Assembly (NCBI GenBank): GCA_025558095.1 | Contig: JAIVFI010000032.1 | Location: 434,001 to 498,000 of the forward strand | Origin: Hyaloraphidium curvatum | Taxonomy: Eukaryota > Monoblepharomycota > Hyaloraphidiomycetes > Hyaloraphidiales > Hyaloraphidiaceae | DNA length: 64,000 nucleotides | Direction: 5' to 3' | Notes under the pieces: model-generated | Databases searched by the model: none | What the model saw: the letters and a program-made list of their open reading frames with translations, nothing else | Told to the model about the DNA's origin: nothing | Translations under genes and position numbers: made by a program | Shown here: positions 44,759 through 55,874 of the stretch, piece by piece | Position numbering within the stretch: the stretch's first letter is position 1 | How the letters are laid out: every line of letters begins with the position of its first letter

Positions 44759-46357
44759 TCACGACAGCACGCCCACCGCCCACGCCCCGACCGTCACCCC
44801 GCCCACCAGCACCCCAAAGAACCCCAGCTGCCAGAGCAGCGGCACCCCCACCCACGCCACGAACCTCATCAGCGGCACGTAGGTCGCCAGCACCGCCGCC
44901 GCGATCGTCGCGAGGTCGTACGCCCCCGGCTCCGCGACGATCTCCTTGGAAACGAGCTCCGCCGCCCGCGAGCCGACGACCTCCAAATCGCGCACCGTCT
45001 TCTCGTCGCCCCATTTGCCCGTCTCGGAGAAGGACCGCAGCGCGAGGTCGATCTCGAGCCAGCGGTCCGTGAGCCACGCGGCGAAGGCGTCCAGGCGCGC
45101 GGCTTCCTCCGGGGGGAGGTCGTGCGATGCCGAGGGGGAGGGGGAGCGCCCGCGAGCGGGGGGTGTGGCGACGTCGGCGCTGCGACCGCGTGGGGGCTCG
45201 TCGTCGACGTCCGACGGATTTTCGGAGGGGGGAATGACGGTGAGCGTCGGCGTGGGCGCGGGGGAAACGGCGGCGGCGGCGGGGCGGCTGCGGAGCCCCG
45301 GGCGTTCGGGGTTGGGCCTGATGAGCTTGGGTTCCTCCGCCGGCGCCGAGGCAAGGCCCGCGATCCCGGGGATCTCCTCCACCGGGAACCTCCACACCCT
45401 CCACTCGACCGACGCCGGTCCCTCCCCCCCGAAAAAGACCTTTGCAGGCGTGTACTCGTCCCACGCGTACTTTCCCTTGGCCAGCGGGCTGTACGCTTGC
45501 GCGACGAGGTACAGCGCCCGCGTCGCCGGCGGGTCCTTGGCCAGGTGGCGGAGCACCGAGTAGAGCCCCATGGCGCGGGGCATGAGCGAGGCCTGGAAGG
45601 GGTGCGGCACGCCCTGCTTCTCGGCGTAGGCGCGGGATTTCTCGAGGGTTTCGGCGACGATGGTGGTGCCTTCGGCGTAGATGAGGGTCCAGTAGCCGCA
45701 AGCGTCGGTGCGGATGAGGTCCCTGGAAGGAAAGGGGGTCAATTGGCCGTCCGAGGGGTGTGTTCCGCCGCCAACCCACATGTAGCGGTCGAAACTGCGC
45801 CTGTCGCTCTGCCAGTCGCGCCGCAGCAGCACGAGCTCGAAGTTGCGGATGCCGTTGCCGATCAGTGGGATGTTTCCGATGTCGGCCTTGAGGAAAATCT
45901 TCAGGTCCGGCCCGCGGCCGCCCTTGGCGGCCACGATCCACGCGTAGATCCAGTCTAGCAAACTCTGGTGATTTCCAGTGAGCACCGGATCCTTCTCCTT
46001 GTACAGCGCCTCGAGCACCCCGGGCGGCGCCTGCACCACGACCTTTGGCGCGCCGGCGGGCGTCGCCGCGAACAGGTTCATGAACACGAGGACGAACGAC
46101 GCCCAGAGGCCCTCGGTGAAGCGGATCCCGGAGCGGTAGACCCATCTGAAGCGCGCGCGCCATTCTGGGGGGACCTGCTCGCGCAGGCGCTGCACAAAGG
46201 TCGGGAGGTGCTGCCGGCGGCCGTAGTCGGGCTTGGCCGTCAACGGGTAGATGAGGAGGAAGGGAATTTGAAGGGCCAAGAGCGAGCTCGTAACTAAAAC
46301 CATGAGTCCCATGAAACCGGCGAGGGCGGCGAGTCGGCCGGCCATGGAGCGCGCCAT
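44759..46357 (-). CDS. PlsC-type acyltransferase (lysophosphatidic/lysophospholipid), membrane protein
   Basis: ATG 46357; a 57-nt in-frame intron is likely at 45723-45779, since removing it joins DRYM to DLIRTDACGYW. The acyltransferase blocks are GNHQSLLDW (NHxxxxD catalytic His and Asp), KADIGNIPLIGNG, the basic LLRRDW block and LIYAEGTT. N-terminal membrane helix at about residues 10-35, and C-terminal helices (FVAWVGVPLLWQLGFFGVLV). A Pro/Ser-rich insert of 100 residues with few conserved features separates the two halves. The domain transfers acyl chains from acyl-CoA to a lysolipid in the ER; it is closest in layout to the LPAAT-gamma/delta and CST26 group, by motif only. Confidence 0.85.
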   Translation of the reverse strand: MARSMAGRLAALAGFMGLMVLVTSSLLALQIPFLLIYPLTAKPDYGRRQHLPTFVQRLREQVPPEWRARFRWVYRSGIRFTEGLWASFVLVFMNLFAATPAGAPKVVVQAPPGVLEALYKEKDPVLTGNHQSLLDWIYAWIVAAKGGRGPDLKIFLKADIGNIPLIGNGIRNFELVLLRRDWQSDRRSFDRYMWVGGGTHPSDGQLTPFPSRDLIRTDACGYWTLIYAEGTTIVAETLEKSRAYAEKQGVPHPFQASLMPRAMGLYSVLRHLAKDPPATRALYLVAQAYSPLAKGKYAWDEYTPAKVFFGGEGPASVEWRVWRFPVEEIPGIAGLASAPAEEPKLIRPNPERPGLRSRPAAAAVSPAPTPTLTVIPPSENPSDVDDEPPRGRSADVATPPARGRSPSPSASHDLPPEEAARLDAFAAWLTDRWLEIDLALRSFSETGKWGDEKTVRDLEVVGSRAAELVSKEIVAEPGAYDLATIAAAVLATYVPLMRFVAWVGVPLLWQLGFFGVLVGGVTVGAWAVGVLS

Positions 46358-47197
46358 CGCGGTGGCTGCGCGTCGGCGGTGGTCGGCAGACGAGCAACGA
46401 TCGAACAAGCGGTCCAGTTGACGAGCAAGATGTCCTCAGGCCGTATCTCTGTGCTCGAGCGTGGGTGGTCGGAGTTGCGTGCTTCTCAGGGTCCCCTCTT
46501 GACTTTCGTCCTTGTTCGTCCTGCGACACCGTTCGCAGGGGTGGTTCAGTATACCACATCTCGGGTCGATACCGAACGCATTCCTCATTCCTTCCTCCAA
46601 ACCGCCACAGACCCGCGATGCCCGATCCGAACGCGTCTCCGGCCCCCTCCGCCCTGTCTCCCCTCATCCTCGACCACCTCTCGGGGCCCAGCATGCCCTC
46701 CGCCCCAGGATTTCAAACGAATTAGAAGAACAGCGTGCTCATTGCAGACCGCATACAGCTTCCGGTACGTATTGTCGGCTAGATCGCCCTCTTTCGGTGG
46801 GACGATGCGGGCTCCCGCGAGGACTGTGCGAGGAGGTGGGGACACCACGATCGCCACCCTAAAGAGAGAAGGATGGCAGCCGGTCGGGAGCAGCTGATTC
46901 CGGGTGATGCGACGATCGAGGCCGACGGCGGCTGATGGGTGCCGACGGTGCCGACAGGGCCGACGAGGTTGGGTGAGCCTCGGGGTCCCCGGGAGCCATC
47001 CACCAGACGGATCCTGGCCGGAATAAATTCAGAGATGCAGGAGGACCACAGCAGATGTAATGGGAGCTCCGTTGCTGCCCGTCACTGCGTTGAAGTCGGC
47101 CCGATCGATCAGGGACGGTGAGCCCCCGCCGGCGCCCCCAGCCGCAGGCACGATCCCCCACCGCCTCCCCCCGCGCATCGCGCCCGCCCCCGCCGCG
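46358..47197. other. Intergenic, no convincing gene
   Basis: Two overlapping frames (plus 46618-46725 and minus 46585-46857) are short and unmatched; neither has a plausible start with an exon chain. Otherwise nothing is seen. Confidence 0.4.
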
Positions 47198-48652
47198 ATG
47201 GGCCTCCGCCGCTCGGCGCCGGCGTTCCTCTTTGCGGCCCTCGCGCTGCTGCAGCTGCTCCGCCCCGCGGGAGCGCAGGTCGTGCAGCGCAACAACGGCG
47301 GCAGCGGGACGCGGACCACCGTGTACTACGCCGCCCAGACATGGTCAGTTCCACGCAGCCTGGTCGGGAAGTGATGTGCGCGTGTCTGGGAGGCCGCGGC
47401 GGGGCGGATCCGGGCGATGCCGTCGGATTCGTCGGGGCCGACAGGATGTGACTGACCCCTCCCGCCGCCCCCCCCGCGCACCCCCGCCCCGATCCGATCA
47501 GCTGCCCCGGCTGCTCGTATGATACCGATTGCTGGTGCGTCCGCCGTCCACCGGCGTCGTGACCCCGCTCACCCGCCCCCAGCTGCGCCCGCGGCGTCCG
47601 GGCCGCCACGACAACTGTCACGACAACAATCACCTCCGGCACCACCGACACCCCGACCGACCCCGTGACGCCCACCATCACGCTGACCCCCGCGCCCACC
47701 GTCGTCTTTGCCCGCGACGCCCCCCGCCGCCTCGAGGCGCGCGACGAGCCCGACCCGACCTCGCCGATGCTCGAGAACCTCGGCGCCGAGCTCGTGGACG
47801 AGGAGGCGTTCGCCGAGAGCCCGGCGCACCGGCTGTTTGCCAGGCACCTGTGCCCGTCGTGCAGGCCGGGGGTCAACATCACCTCGCCCGTGCGCAAGAA
47901 CGGCAGGCTCCTCGCGAGGACCAACGGGGGGAGCAGCGGCGACGTCGTTGTCCAGGAATTCTGCTGCACGAGGCCGACCGTCACCGTAACGGCGACCGCG
48001 GTGGTCCGCAGGGGACCAGTGGGTTGCCGTGCGCGGCCGGACCGGACTCGAATTCTGACCACCGCTGTGACAGCTCCCGACCGTCACGGGCCGCATGTAC
48101 ACCTCCTCCAACCGCAACGCCAACTTCCGGGCCGGGGTTGACCAGCCCGCCGCCAACACCAACATCGTCCTCCTCTCCGGCTCCTCGACCATCTCGTCCG
48201 CCAAGACCGACAAGGACGGCGTCTTCCGGTTCAAGCTCTCCCGGCAGGCCAAGCCCCGCGAAAAGTTCACAGTCGCCCGCTCCGGCAACACCCGCTCGGC
48301 GCTGGCGACGGTGACCGCCGACGCGACGGGCAAGCTCCCCGCCTCGATCCGCGTGGCCCTGGCCCCCGCCCCGCCCGCCGCCCCGCGCATCTCGGCCGTG
48401 CAGCCCGCCGCGGGCGGCGCGGCACGCAGCACCTACGCCGCGGGGACCGAGGTCGTCGCCACCGGCACCTCGCCGGCGGGGGCGACGGTGGAGATCTACG
48501 ACGCGGGGGTGCTCATCTGGCTCGGCCAGGCGAGCGGGACGGCGTGGTCGGTGCCACTGGGGAGGCTGGCGCCGGGGACGCACACGCTGACGGCCAAGTC
48601 GGTGGTCGGTGGGTACACCCGCGCGCCCGTCGAAACGAGGATTCGGGGCTGA
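47198..48652 (+). CDS. Modular secreted protein: Cys-rich module, SdrD_B-like and bacterial Ig-like domains
   Basis: Exons 47198-47343, 47502-47534, 47583-48000, 48074-48652 (391 aa). Signal peptide (MGLRRSAPAFLFAALALLQL). The first two splices give a Cys cluster (CCPGCSYDTDCCCARG), followed by a Thr-rich linker, a segment with RLFARHLCPSCRPG, then EFCCTRPTVTVTATA. Next is a beta-sandwich of the carboxypeptidase-regulatory/SdrD_B type (GRMYTSSNRN ... NTNIVLLSGS ... TDKDGVFRFKLS) and a C-terminal domain resembling bacterial Ig-like repeats (AGATVEIYDAGVLIW, GTAWSVPLGRLAPGTHTLTA). No membrane segment or GPI signal. The N-terminal half is homologous to the gene at 52757-55054. Function unknown; a cell-surface matrix or adhesive role is inference. 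Confidence 0.75.
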
Positions 48653-49465
48653 CCAATGGCTTCCATTGCAGGGTGCCAAAAATCCGCCTCCTCCTCCGTC
48701 TTCCGCGTCACCGTCTCGAACCCCGCCTCGTGCCCCTCGGGGGCCAAGTGATCACCGCCGTTTGGCAACACCTCGCCCGCATGGTGCGGGCCGCGTTGGG
48801 GATTGGAAGGCTGCGTCGCGCCGTCGTCTCGGCGAACCGTGTATGTCGCATGGGACATGAAATATCTATCGCTTTGGGACCACCGTGAGGGAGTAGTGGT
48901 CCCCAATATCCCGGCGTGTCCGATGGCGGATGGGGGTGGGTTGGGGATTGGCGGTGGGGGTGGCCGTACGAGCGAGTGAGCGGCCGGCCGGTGGCGAAAG
49001 CCCGCAGGTTCGGAAGGCGGTCGCGGGTCCGAGGGCAGGAGATCGCGGGCGCAGCACTCGGTCCAGGGGAGCTTTTGTCCGATCCGGGATGCAGCCTGTG
49101 CGGCACGGGCCCGGGATCGGTTCGTTGGGATAGTGGGTGCCACTGGGTGCTGGGTCTAACCATGGGGGACGGACCGGGCAGTCCCGGCCGTGTCCCGACC
49201 GGAACCGTGCCGTTCAAACGACGGATATGATCGCAGGCGATGCCAGCCCTTGCTTTGGGGACCCGAGCCCGGCTGTGGGCACGACGAAGCTTCCGAATTC
49301 CTTCCCAAAGCGGGAAAAATGGACCCGGCCGCGCACAAAAGCCGGCTGGACCGACCCCCCCCTTCCGCTCCGCGAAAAACCCGGCATCCCCCCGCACCAC
49401 CGAGGCCCCGTAGCCGCGCAGAACAGCACCGCCCGTCTCCGCTTCAAGCCGAGCAAGCAAGCCAG
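48653..49465. other. Intergenic, no gene called
   Basis: Several frames cross both strands but none reads as protein. There are short G-rich runs (for example 48925-48965). No RNA or repeat recognised. Confidence 0.4.
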
Positions 49466-51508
49466 ATGGTCCGCAACGCCACGCTCGCCGCCCTCGCAGT
49501 GGCGTCGGCCCTCGCCGCGCTGGTTTCAGGCATCGACGCCACCCCCATCATCTTCGAGCGCCAGGTCTGCCGCCCTCCGCCACTGCCTTCCCGTGATGGA
49601 CATCGCCTGACCCGTCCCTTCCCGCTCCTCCCCTCCCGCGATGCCTCGCCCAGGCGGCCGACCCCGCCTGCGTCGCCCCGCAGGGCGCCGCGCCCGTGCA
49701 GATGGCCAAGCTCTGGACCTGCATGCAGCACGGCACCGGCGCCGCTTCCTACATCGCCGTCTCGACGACCCCCGGCGGTAACCCGGCGTGCCTGAGCAGG
49801 GACGCGAGGAACTGCATCTGGACCTCGGACGAGTGCTGCAAGGGCCTGGTCAACACCGCGGGATCCACGGCTCCTTTCCTCGAGTGAGTGTGGATGAGCG
49901 AGCCTGCGCTCTCTCGTGCGGATGGTGGATGGGCCCGCTGCGTCCGGCGTTGCCTGCCTTGTCTCGATTCGTTGATCAACCGCTGATCACCTCCCCTTCC
50001 GCCCTTCCGCAGGTGCGGCCCTCCCCACGCCGCCATTTGGGGCGACTCCGGCATGGTCGATCCGGAGGGATGGTGCATGAAGGCCATGGACATGCTCGGC
50101 GACGAGGACCTCGGCGAGGCCAGCCGCGGCCGCGTGTTCATCAGCGACAACGAGACCGCCACCGTGCACGTCGTCAGCCTTGACGGGTCCTCCAGCAGCG
50201 AGAGGGCTTCCTTCGTCAGGTCCATCCCGGTGGGATACAAAGGCGCGTCGGTGCAGGCCAACGCGGACGGCAGGTTCGCCTTCCTGGCGCACTACGCAAA
50301 CGGAAGCAGTGGGTGCTCACCGACGGGCCTGGCTTTTGCTCGTTACCGACTTTTCGTCACTGCTATTCAGTCGAGGTCATCGACTCCGGGCTTTACCTCG
50401 AGGCGCACGACGATCATTTCCACCTCGAAGACGCCGGCGCTTCCCTTCACCCGTTCGCCATGCGCGGTACCAGGCCCACCCACATCAACGTCCATGATGG
50501 TCTCGGTGAGTTGATGCATTCGATCAGGCGCTAGTGATGCCAACGCGCCTCGATGCAGTTGTATACTTCTTCGACGGGGACGCCTCCACCAATGCCACGG
50601 TCGCCTACTACAATGCCTCGGACCTCGAGGCCAAGAACGCGACCATCACCCCGCGGACCTTCGTCGCCGCCGTCGGGCACCACGGCACTGCCGTGCCGCA
50701 CCAGGGCTACTTCGTCGTTTCGACCTCGCGCAAGAACGGCACCACGGGTTCCCCGGTCGCATCGGGCGTCACCGTCAGGCCCATCTCCGATCCCACCAGG
50801 GTGATCTACGAGGCCGACAACTGGTCAGTAAGCCCAGTTGCGGTTGCCGCGATAGACGCGGCGCTGACGTGGTTGGAACGCAGCACCTCCCTGCACGGAG
50901 AAGCCACCGCCGGCACGCACATCGTCTTCGGCTGCATCGAGGGCCTCCTGGACGTCGATATCGTCAACGGAACCGTCACTCACAAGCTCGTCCCCTACCC
51001 GGCCAACTCCACTGGGCGTGTCGGCACCCTCAAGTCCCACCACGACCTGGACTTGACCGTGGCCGTGCAGGGCAACTCAGTTGTGGGTCTCTTTCGGACA
51101 CTTTTGGCCAGCGGGCAGCTGACTTTCCTTTGATTCAAGCTCTCGTACAACACCACCAGCGGCACCCTCCTCAGCAAAGGCCTTCCCGGCGGCACCAGGC
51201 CCTATCGCTTCGACATCTCGGCCGACAAGAGCTTCGTGGTCCTCGACGCCAACGGTACCCTCCACCAGCTCGACCCCGTGACCCTGGATCCGATCGCCGG
51301 GAAGCAGGCCATCCGCACCATCGGCGACGAGGCCAAGGGCATGCTCGCCGTCGGCGGCGACAGGGCCGTGGTCACCAAGGCCGGCGAAAGCACGGTGCAG
51401 GTCGTCGACCTCGAAGGCAACAGGATTAGGGGCAACGTGACCATCCCCGGAAAGCCCTACGCGATGGCGGTGGCCGGCGTGGTTTCCGCGGAGCCTCACG
51501 ACCATTGA
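49466..51508 (+). CDS. Secreted propeller-like protein resembling zinc metallochaperone AztD, seven exons
   Basis: Exons 49466-49564, 49654-49883, 50013-50308, 50371-50505, 50559-50823, 50884-51082, 51140-51508 (530 aa; phases all agree). Signal peptide (MVRNATLAALAVASALAALV), then a Cys-rich pre-domain (ACVAPQ, WTCMQH, NCIWTSDECCKGL). The rest has repeated beta strands with His-rich motifs: EAHDDHFHLEDAGASLHPF, THINVHDG, VAAVGHHGTAVPHQGYFVVS, CSTSLHGEATAGTHIVFGC. These resemble the periplasmic bacterial protein AztD, a beta-propeller that carries zinc to an ABC transporter; the identification is from memory of motifs and needs a search. The Cys-rich N-terminal part is not expected in AztD. 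Many N-glycosylation sites are present. Confidence 0.65.
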
Positions 51509-51713
51509 AGGATTTAGAGCGAGGCTGCGAGGCTGCAGCGCAGACATTGGGGCTTAGAAAAGCGAAAGTTGGTGACGGGGTTTGTTTTTCGAACGCGGAG
51601 GCATGCATCTCCTTTGCTGCTGCAGAGCCATTTTTCTATAGAAGACGCGAGAGGAGCGTGCGTCAGCTCTCCTCTTCCTCACAGCGATTGACTCTCACGA
51701 GATTGCCTGTTCA

Positions 51714-52586
51714 TCACTTGTCCGCCTCCTTCAGCAAACGCTCCACATCCTCCTCCTTGCACAAGCCATCCAGGAACAGCGTCCATTGCGCGACCATCTG
51801 CGGGTAGTACATGTCCGTCCCCGGGATGTGCAGGATCCCGTTGGCATCGCAACGTTCGCGCAGCACGGCGCCGGGCATCTCGTGGTCGAACGCCGCGCGG
51901 GCGCCCGACAGCGCGGGGAGGAAGTGGGGCACCGTGTCTAGGGCTGCGTCGCCGATGGGCGCCGCGTTGACGAACAGGTCCGCTTGCGCACCGTCGGGGA
52001 ACGGTTCGGCGCCCAGCTTGGACGCAGCCTCCCTTGCTGCATCCGGCCGCCGCCCCGTAATAAAAACCTTCAACCCCATCGTCTTCAGCACGTGGACAAC
52101 GGCGGGCGTCACGCCCCCATAGCCGTAAACCACGGCTGACCGCGCCTCGATTCCCGCCTTTGCCAGACCGTCCCGCACCGCGATCTGGAACCCCAACGCG
52201 TCCGTATTGTACCCCTTCAGATTCAAGGTGCCGCGTTCCCTGACCACCGTGTTGACGGACCCCACTGCCCGCGCGAGGGGGTCCAGCGAGTCCAAGAACG
52301 GCACCACGGCGGCCTTGATGTCCCGAGATATCGCGCCGCCCACGGAATCGAGACCGCGGAGGGCCCAGACAAACCGTTGCGGGGAGATTTTGCCGCCGGG
52401 TTCGTCGCTGGAGATGGGGAGATACGCGATGTCGGCGCCGAGTAGTTCTTGAAGCAGTTTGTTGTACCGCCGCACGGAGGAGGGGCGCCCCGAGGTGGAG
52501 ACGATCAGGCGGGTAGAGGCGGTGATCCGGACCCCGGTGGACGCGTCCTGGCTCGCTAGAGGGGCGGCTGCCGGGTGGGGAGACAT
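51714..52586 (-). CDS. aroE: Stand-alone shikimate dehydrogenase-like protein
   Basis: A single-exon 290-residue protein. It has the AroE layout: an N-terminal substrate domain with STSGRPSSVRRYNKLLQELL (the Ser-x-Ser site), GGAISRDIKAAVVPFLD (catalytic Lys), VGSVNTVV and LKGYNTDALGF (catalytic Asp), then an NAD(P) domain with VVYGYGGVTPAVVHVL and ITGRRPDAA, and MYYPQMVAQWTLF near the end, resembling the QxxxQ-type motif. AroE reduces dehydroshikimate with NADPH. Most fungi carry this activity in the fused AROM enzyme, so a single-domain copy suggests a quinate/shikimate catabolic role or acquisition from bacteria. The GxGGxx motif has YGYGGV, with one glycine replaced. Confidence 0.8.
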   Translation of the reverse strand: MSPHPAAAPLASQDASTGVRITASTRLIVSTSGRPSSVRRYNKLLQELLGADIAYLPISSDEPGGKISPQRFVWALRGLDSVGGAISRDIKAAVVPFLDSLDPLARAVGSVNTVVRERGTLNLKGYNTDALGFQIAVRDGLAKAGIEARSAVVYGYGGVTPAVVHVLKTMGLKVFITGRRPDAAREAASKLGAEPFPDGAQADLFVNAAPIGDAALDTVPHFLPALSGARAAFDHEMPGAVLRERCDANGILHIPGTDMYYPQMVAQWTLFLDGLCKEEDVERLLKEADK

Positions 52587-52756
52587 TGGAGTTGAACCCT
52601 GGCCATCGGCGATGCCCTCCTGAACCCGCCAGATTGCTCTTCAAGTTCGTAGCAATACGGCACGTTCAATGAATCTATCGACACACATGGTATCGACACA
52701 CATGGCACGATTTTCGACCTGCGATCCACGGATGCTTCTTCTGCGCCAACGGCGTG

Positions 52757-55054
52757 CTACGGGCACGGCTTCCTGGACCTTACGACGAGATCTGCGGAGG
52801 GAAGGGATGCATCAGCATCTCCGAGAAAAAAGGATCCGTTGTAGAAGAACTCACTGGCAACAAGGTGGAAATCGGTCTCGTCACCTGTGCTGGAAGATAG
52901 CCCGATGTTGAACGTCTTGGGGATTGGAGTTGGGGCGGGCAGGCTTGTAACGTTCTTGACTGCGGCAAGTTCATGAGAGACGAAAACAGCAAGCATGGTG
53001 ACCGAAACTCACATCCGTTGCCATCGTTGAGATCCAGCTCCACGGTCAGCAATTGGGGTCCCTCGTCGGCCGGTGTCAGCGTGACGCGGACGGTCCTCCT
53101 GCCCGCATCAACATTGTCGTTGTTGTAGTCCTTGAGCCCCATGATGCGGTTCGAGGTGGCCAGCCAGCAGTACCCCTTGTCGCTGTTGCCCGGCCCGCGA
53201 ACCGTGATGACGCCCCCGGTGCGCATCGTGGGCGGCAACTGGGCGCCGTAGGTGCAATTCATGCCCTTGAACCTGGTGGTTGTCTCGGCATCCAGGGCAA
53301 AGTTCCCCCAGACATCGATCCCGACCCCAAGGTAGCCGTTGGCGACGCCGGGATAGGTGGTGAGCTGGCCCAAGCGGTTGATGACGCCAAGGGCCGCGTA
53401 GCCCAGCGAACCGCCCGACGGGCCTGCGGATGTGAGGCTGAACTGGCCGTCCGAGAGGAACAAGGCGATCCCGTCGGCGCCGGTGCCGCCGATCTGCCAT
53501 TGGTCGAAGGTGACCTCGAATCCGTCGGCGGCACTCGTGGCGCGGCGGAGGAGCACGGAGCCGACGGCGTACTTGGCGTTCGTCGTAAGGCGAAGGCCAG
53601 TGAACGGGACCGTGGGCTCGAGGGGCTTTGACGGATTCTGCGGTGCAGGGAAAGAGACGTTGCAGCTGCCACGGGTGGCGGCGCTGACGATGCAAGCCTG
53701 GTCGAGGAGCATGTCGCTGGTAGGCAGATTGGCGTCGTCGAAACGCTGCTCGAAAAGGAGGCAGCCCTGACCTGGGCCAGGTGGGCCAAGAGGACCGGAG
53801 AATGTCGTCTATAGACTCGGGGATCAGCCTGACGTTCTCATCGAAACCCCAGACGAGTCTCACCGTCGATGGAGTCGCACTGCTGGTGCTTCGGGTGGCA
53901 GTCGTTGCCGTCGTCAGTGACGGTGTTGCCGTGGTCGTTGACTGAGTTGCCGTGGTCCTTGACGGAATGGAAGATGGCGGCGCGGTTGGTGGAGCCGCTT
54001 CGGTCGTTCCGGGTGGAGCCGACTCCGTCGTTCCGGGCGACGGCGCAGGCGGCGAGGGAGCAGGAGGCGCAGAAGTAGCCGTAGCGTCTTGCGATGCCGT
54101 CGACGCCGATGGAGCAGCGGCACTCGTTGAAGCAGCCGGCGGGGTGATGGGGATGAGGAATGACGCACCCCCGGTGGCGTCCACCACGGCCTGCGCGAGG
54201 ATCGCGCCGGTCGCAGGGTCGACTGCGGTAACCGGCGCGCCGCGAGGCTGCGGGGGGACGTTCATGGTGAACCGGCCCTGGGCGTCGGTCGTGACAGTGC
54301 CCAGGAGCCTGGACGAGGGGGCTCGCGCCTTGGATGCCGTGCCCACGAGGAGCTGGATCCTCGCGTTGCCCAGCGGGGTGTCGGGCGGCGAGCTGAACAT
54401 CCCGTTGCTGTCGAGGTCGTTCCAAATCCTCCCGGCGATGGTCGCCAACGGAATCTGGGAAACATGGTATGCGCGGCCATCGTTAAGTAAAGGATGACAG
54501 GTGACGGTGATGAGGGCACGGTCTGCGTGGTCCGGAACGAGCACCCACCCTGGCCACCGTCCTCGTCCTTGTCCGCGTGACTGTCTTGCGTGCAGGGCAG
54601 CAGAGCTGTGCGTTCGAAGCGGCGATGCCCCTTGCGATGGCCTGGGCGACTGACATAGCGGATCGGCCGGCCGGGCACCGTGGGCAGAGGTGCCTGGCCC
54701 AGAGGCGCGGACCTTCGGAGACCTCATAGGCCAGCGCACTGTCGTCGTCTGCCTCGTGGTCTCGGGCGTACAGCCTCGGCGACTTGACGGTTACGGTGGC
54801 CGTGCGGACCACGGTGACAGGTCGGGCGTCTGCGGCCGCACAGCAGCAAGGGCCGTAGTTTGCGGCTTTGGGCCGACACTGCGGGTGGAGAAGCGGTCCG
54901 GATATGAGCGTTTGGGGAATCGTAGCGGCCGGAGCTATCCCACGGTGGAGCCGGCCACAAGCGGGCGCGGTCCGGCGGCGGCGACGGGATGAGCGCCGAT
55001 TACGAACAGGGCGGCCAGAACCGCGGCACAGGCGAGCAGGGCTCGTGCCTCCAT
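52757..55054 (-). CDS. Modular secreted lectin: Cys-rich module, SdrD_B-like domain, Thr/Pro stalk, L-type lectin
   Basis: Exons 54944-55054, 54549-54878, 53864-54454, 53013-53766, 52757-52959 (662 aa; phases agree). Signal peptide (MEARALLACAAVLAALFVIG) and a CCC cluster; then RLWARHLCPRCPAG and CCPARKTVTRTRTRT, homologous to the gene at 47198. The next domain has GRIWNDLDSNGMF ... TVTTDAQGRFTMNVP, as in SdrD_B/CnaB-like beta-sandwiches. A long Ser/Thr/Pro/Ala stalk follows, then an L-type lectin domain: FEVTFDQWQIGGTGADGIAL, LGVINRLGQLTTYPG, YLGVGIDVWGNFAL, GYCWLATSN and IGLSSSTGDETDFHLV. Asp, Asn and Gly positions for metal/sugar binding are in VGIDVWGNF. A surface or secreted sugar-binding protein is inferred. 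Confidence 0.8.
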
Positions 55055-55874
55055 TCTCAGCGCAGCTGCAGCGGACACGGTGTAGGCCGAAGCGTGGGGG
55101 ACTTCGGCAGGTCAGCAGGTGGAATTGCGCCGCTCCGGCCGCATCGGGCCGCTTGGCCGTGGCGCAACCTGGCCGAAACTCGCGCACGACGGCCTTGTAG
55201 TTTCCTATCGCTCGATCCAGAATGCCCGGTGTGAGCTCACCATCCAGTGCTGCTGGGTGAGGCCATCTTGGCGGTTCTGGCGGCTCGGCGCTCGACGGCT
55301 GCGGACGTTTGCGGAAGGGACCGTCGGTCCAGACCGTCACCATTCGGCCACATCGAAAAGCCTATCCCACGGTGCAATGCGGAGCCTACGTACATGATGC
55401 TGCACAGCTTAAGTAGGCCCTCGGGAACCCCCGCCACACCCACCTTCACCCCCAGCCCTACCGCCTCCTCCTTTTGGCCAGCGAAAATGTACATCCGCTC
55501 GCAGGGCGGCCCGGCCGAGGGCGCTGCCAACGCGAGCGGGCCCAAGGATTCCCGAGGAGAACTCGGAACCAGTGGCGTGGTGCCCCTCTGGAATGCGTAC
55601 CTGGAACGGGGCGATCGCCCTGCAGCATGCCGGAGTACAGGAATGCGCGCCGGTCTCGGCGTTTCTGGCCTTGATCGAGGGCTTGGATCGAGCGAACGAC
55701 TTGCAATTATTCAAGTGTATCGTATCTTCTCTCGGAAGGAAGAGTCTTCCGAGCTGCTCAACGAAGGCCCTGTTGTTGTCTTGTGTTTGCGTGTTTGACG
55801 AATACCGCTGTGGACCTTGTCGTGCCGTCCGATCACCGTGGACCCTGTCCCCGTATGTCTTTCCGAACGGCGAG
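55055..55874. other. Intergenic between divergent genes
   Basis: Between the lectin gene start and the hydrolase start. A 102-codon minus-strand frame (55237-55545) and a longer plus-strand one (55247-55798) overlap; neither has a family signature. No repeat seen. Confidence 0.4.
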
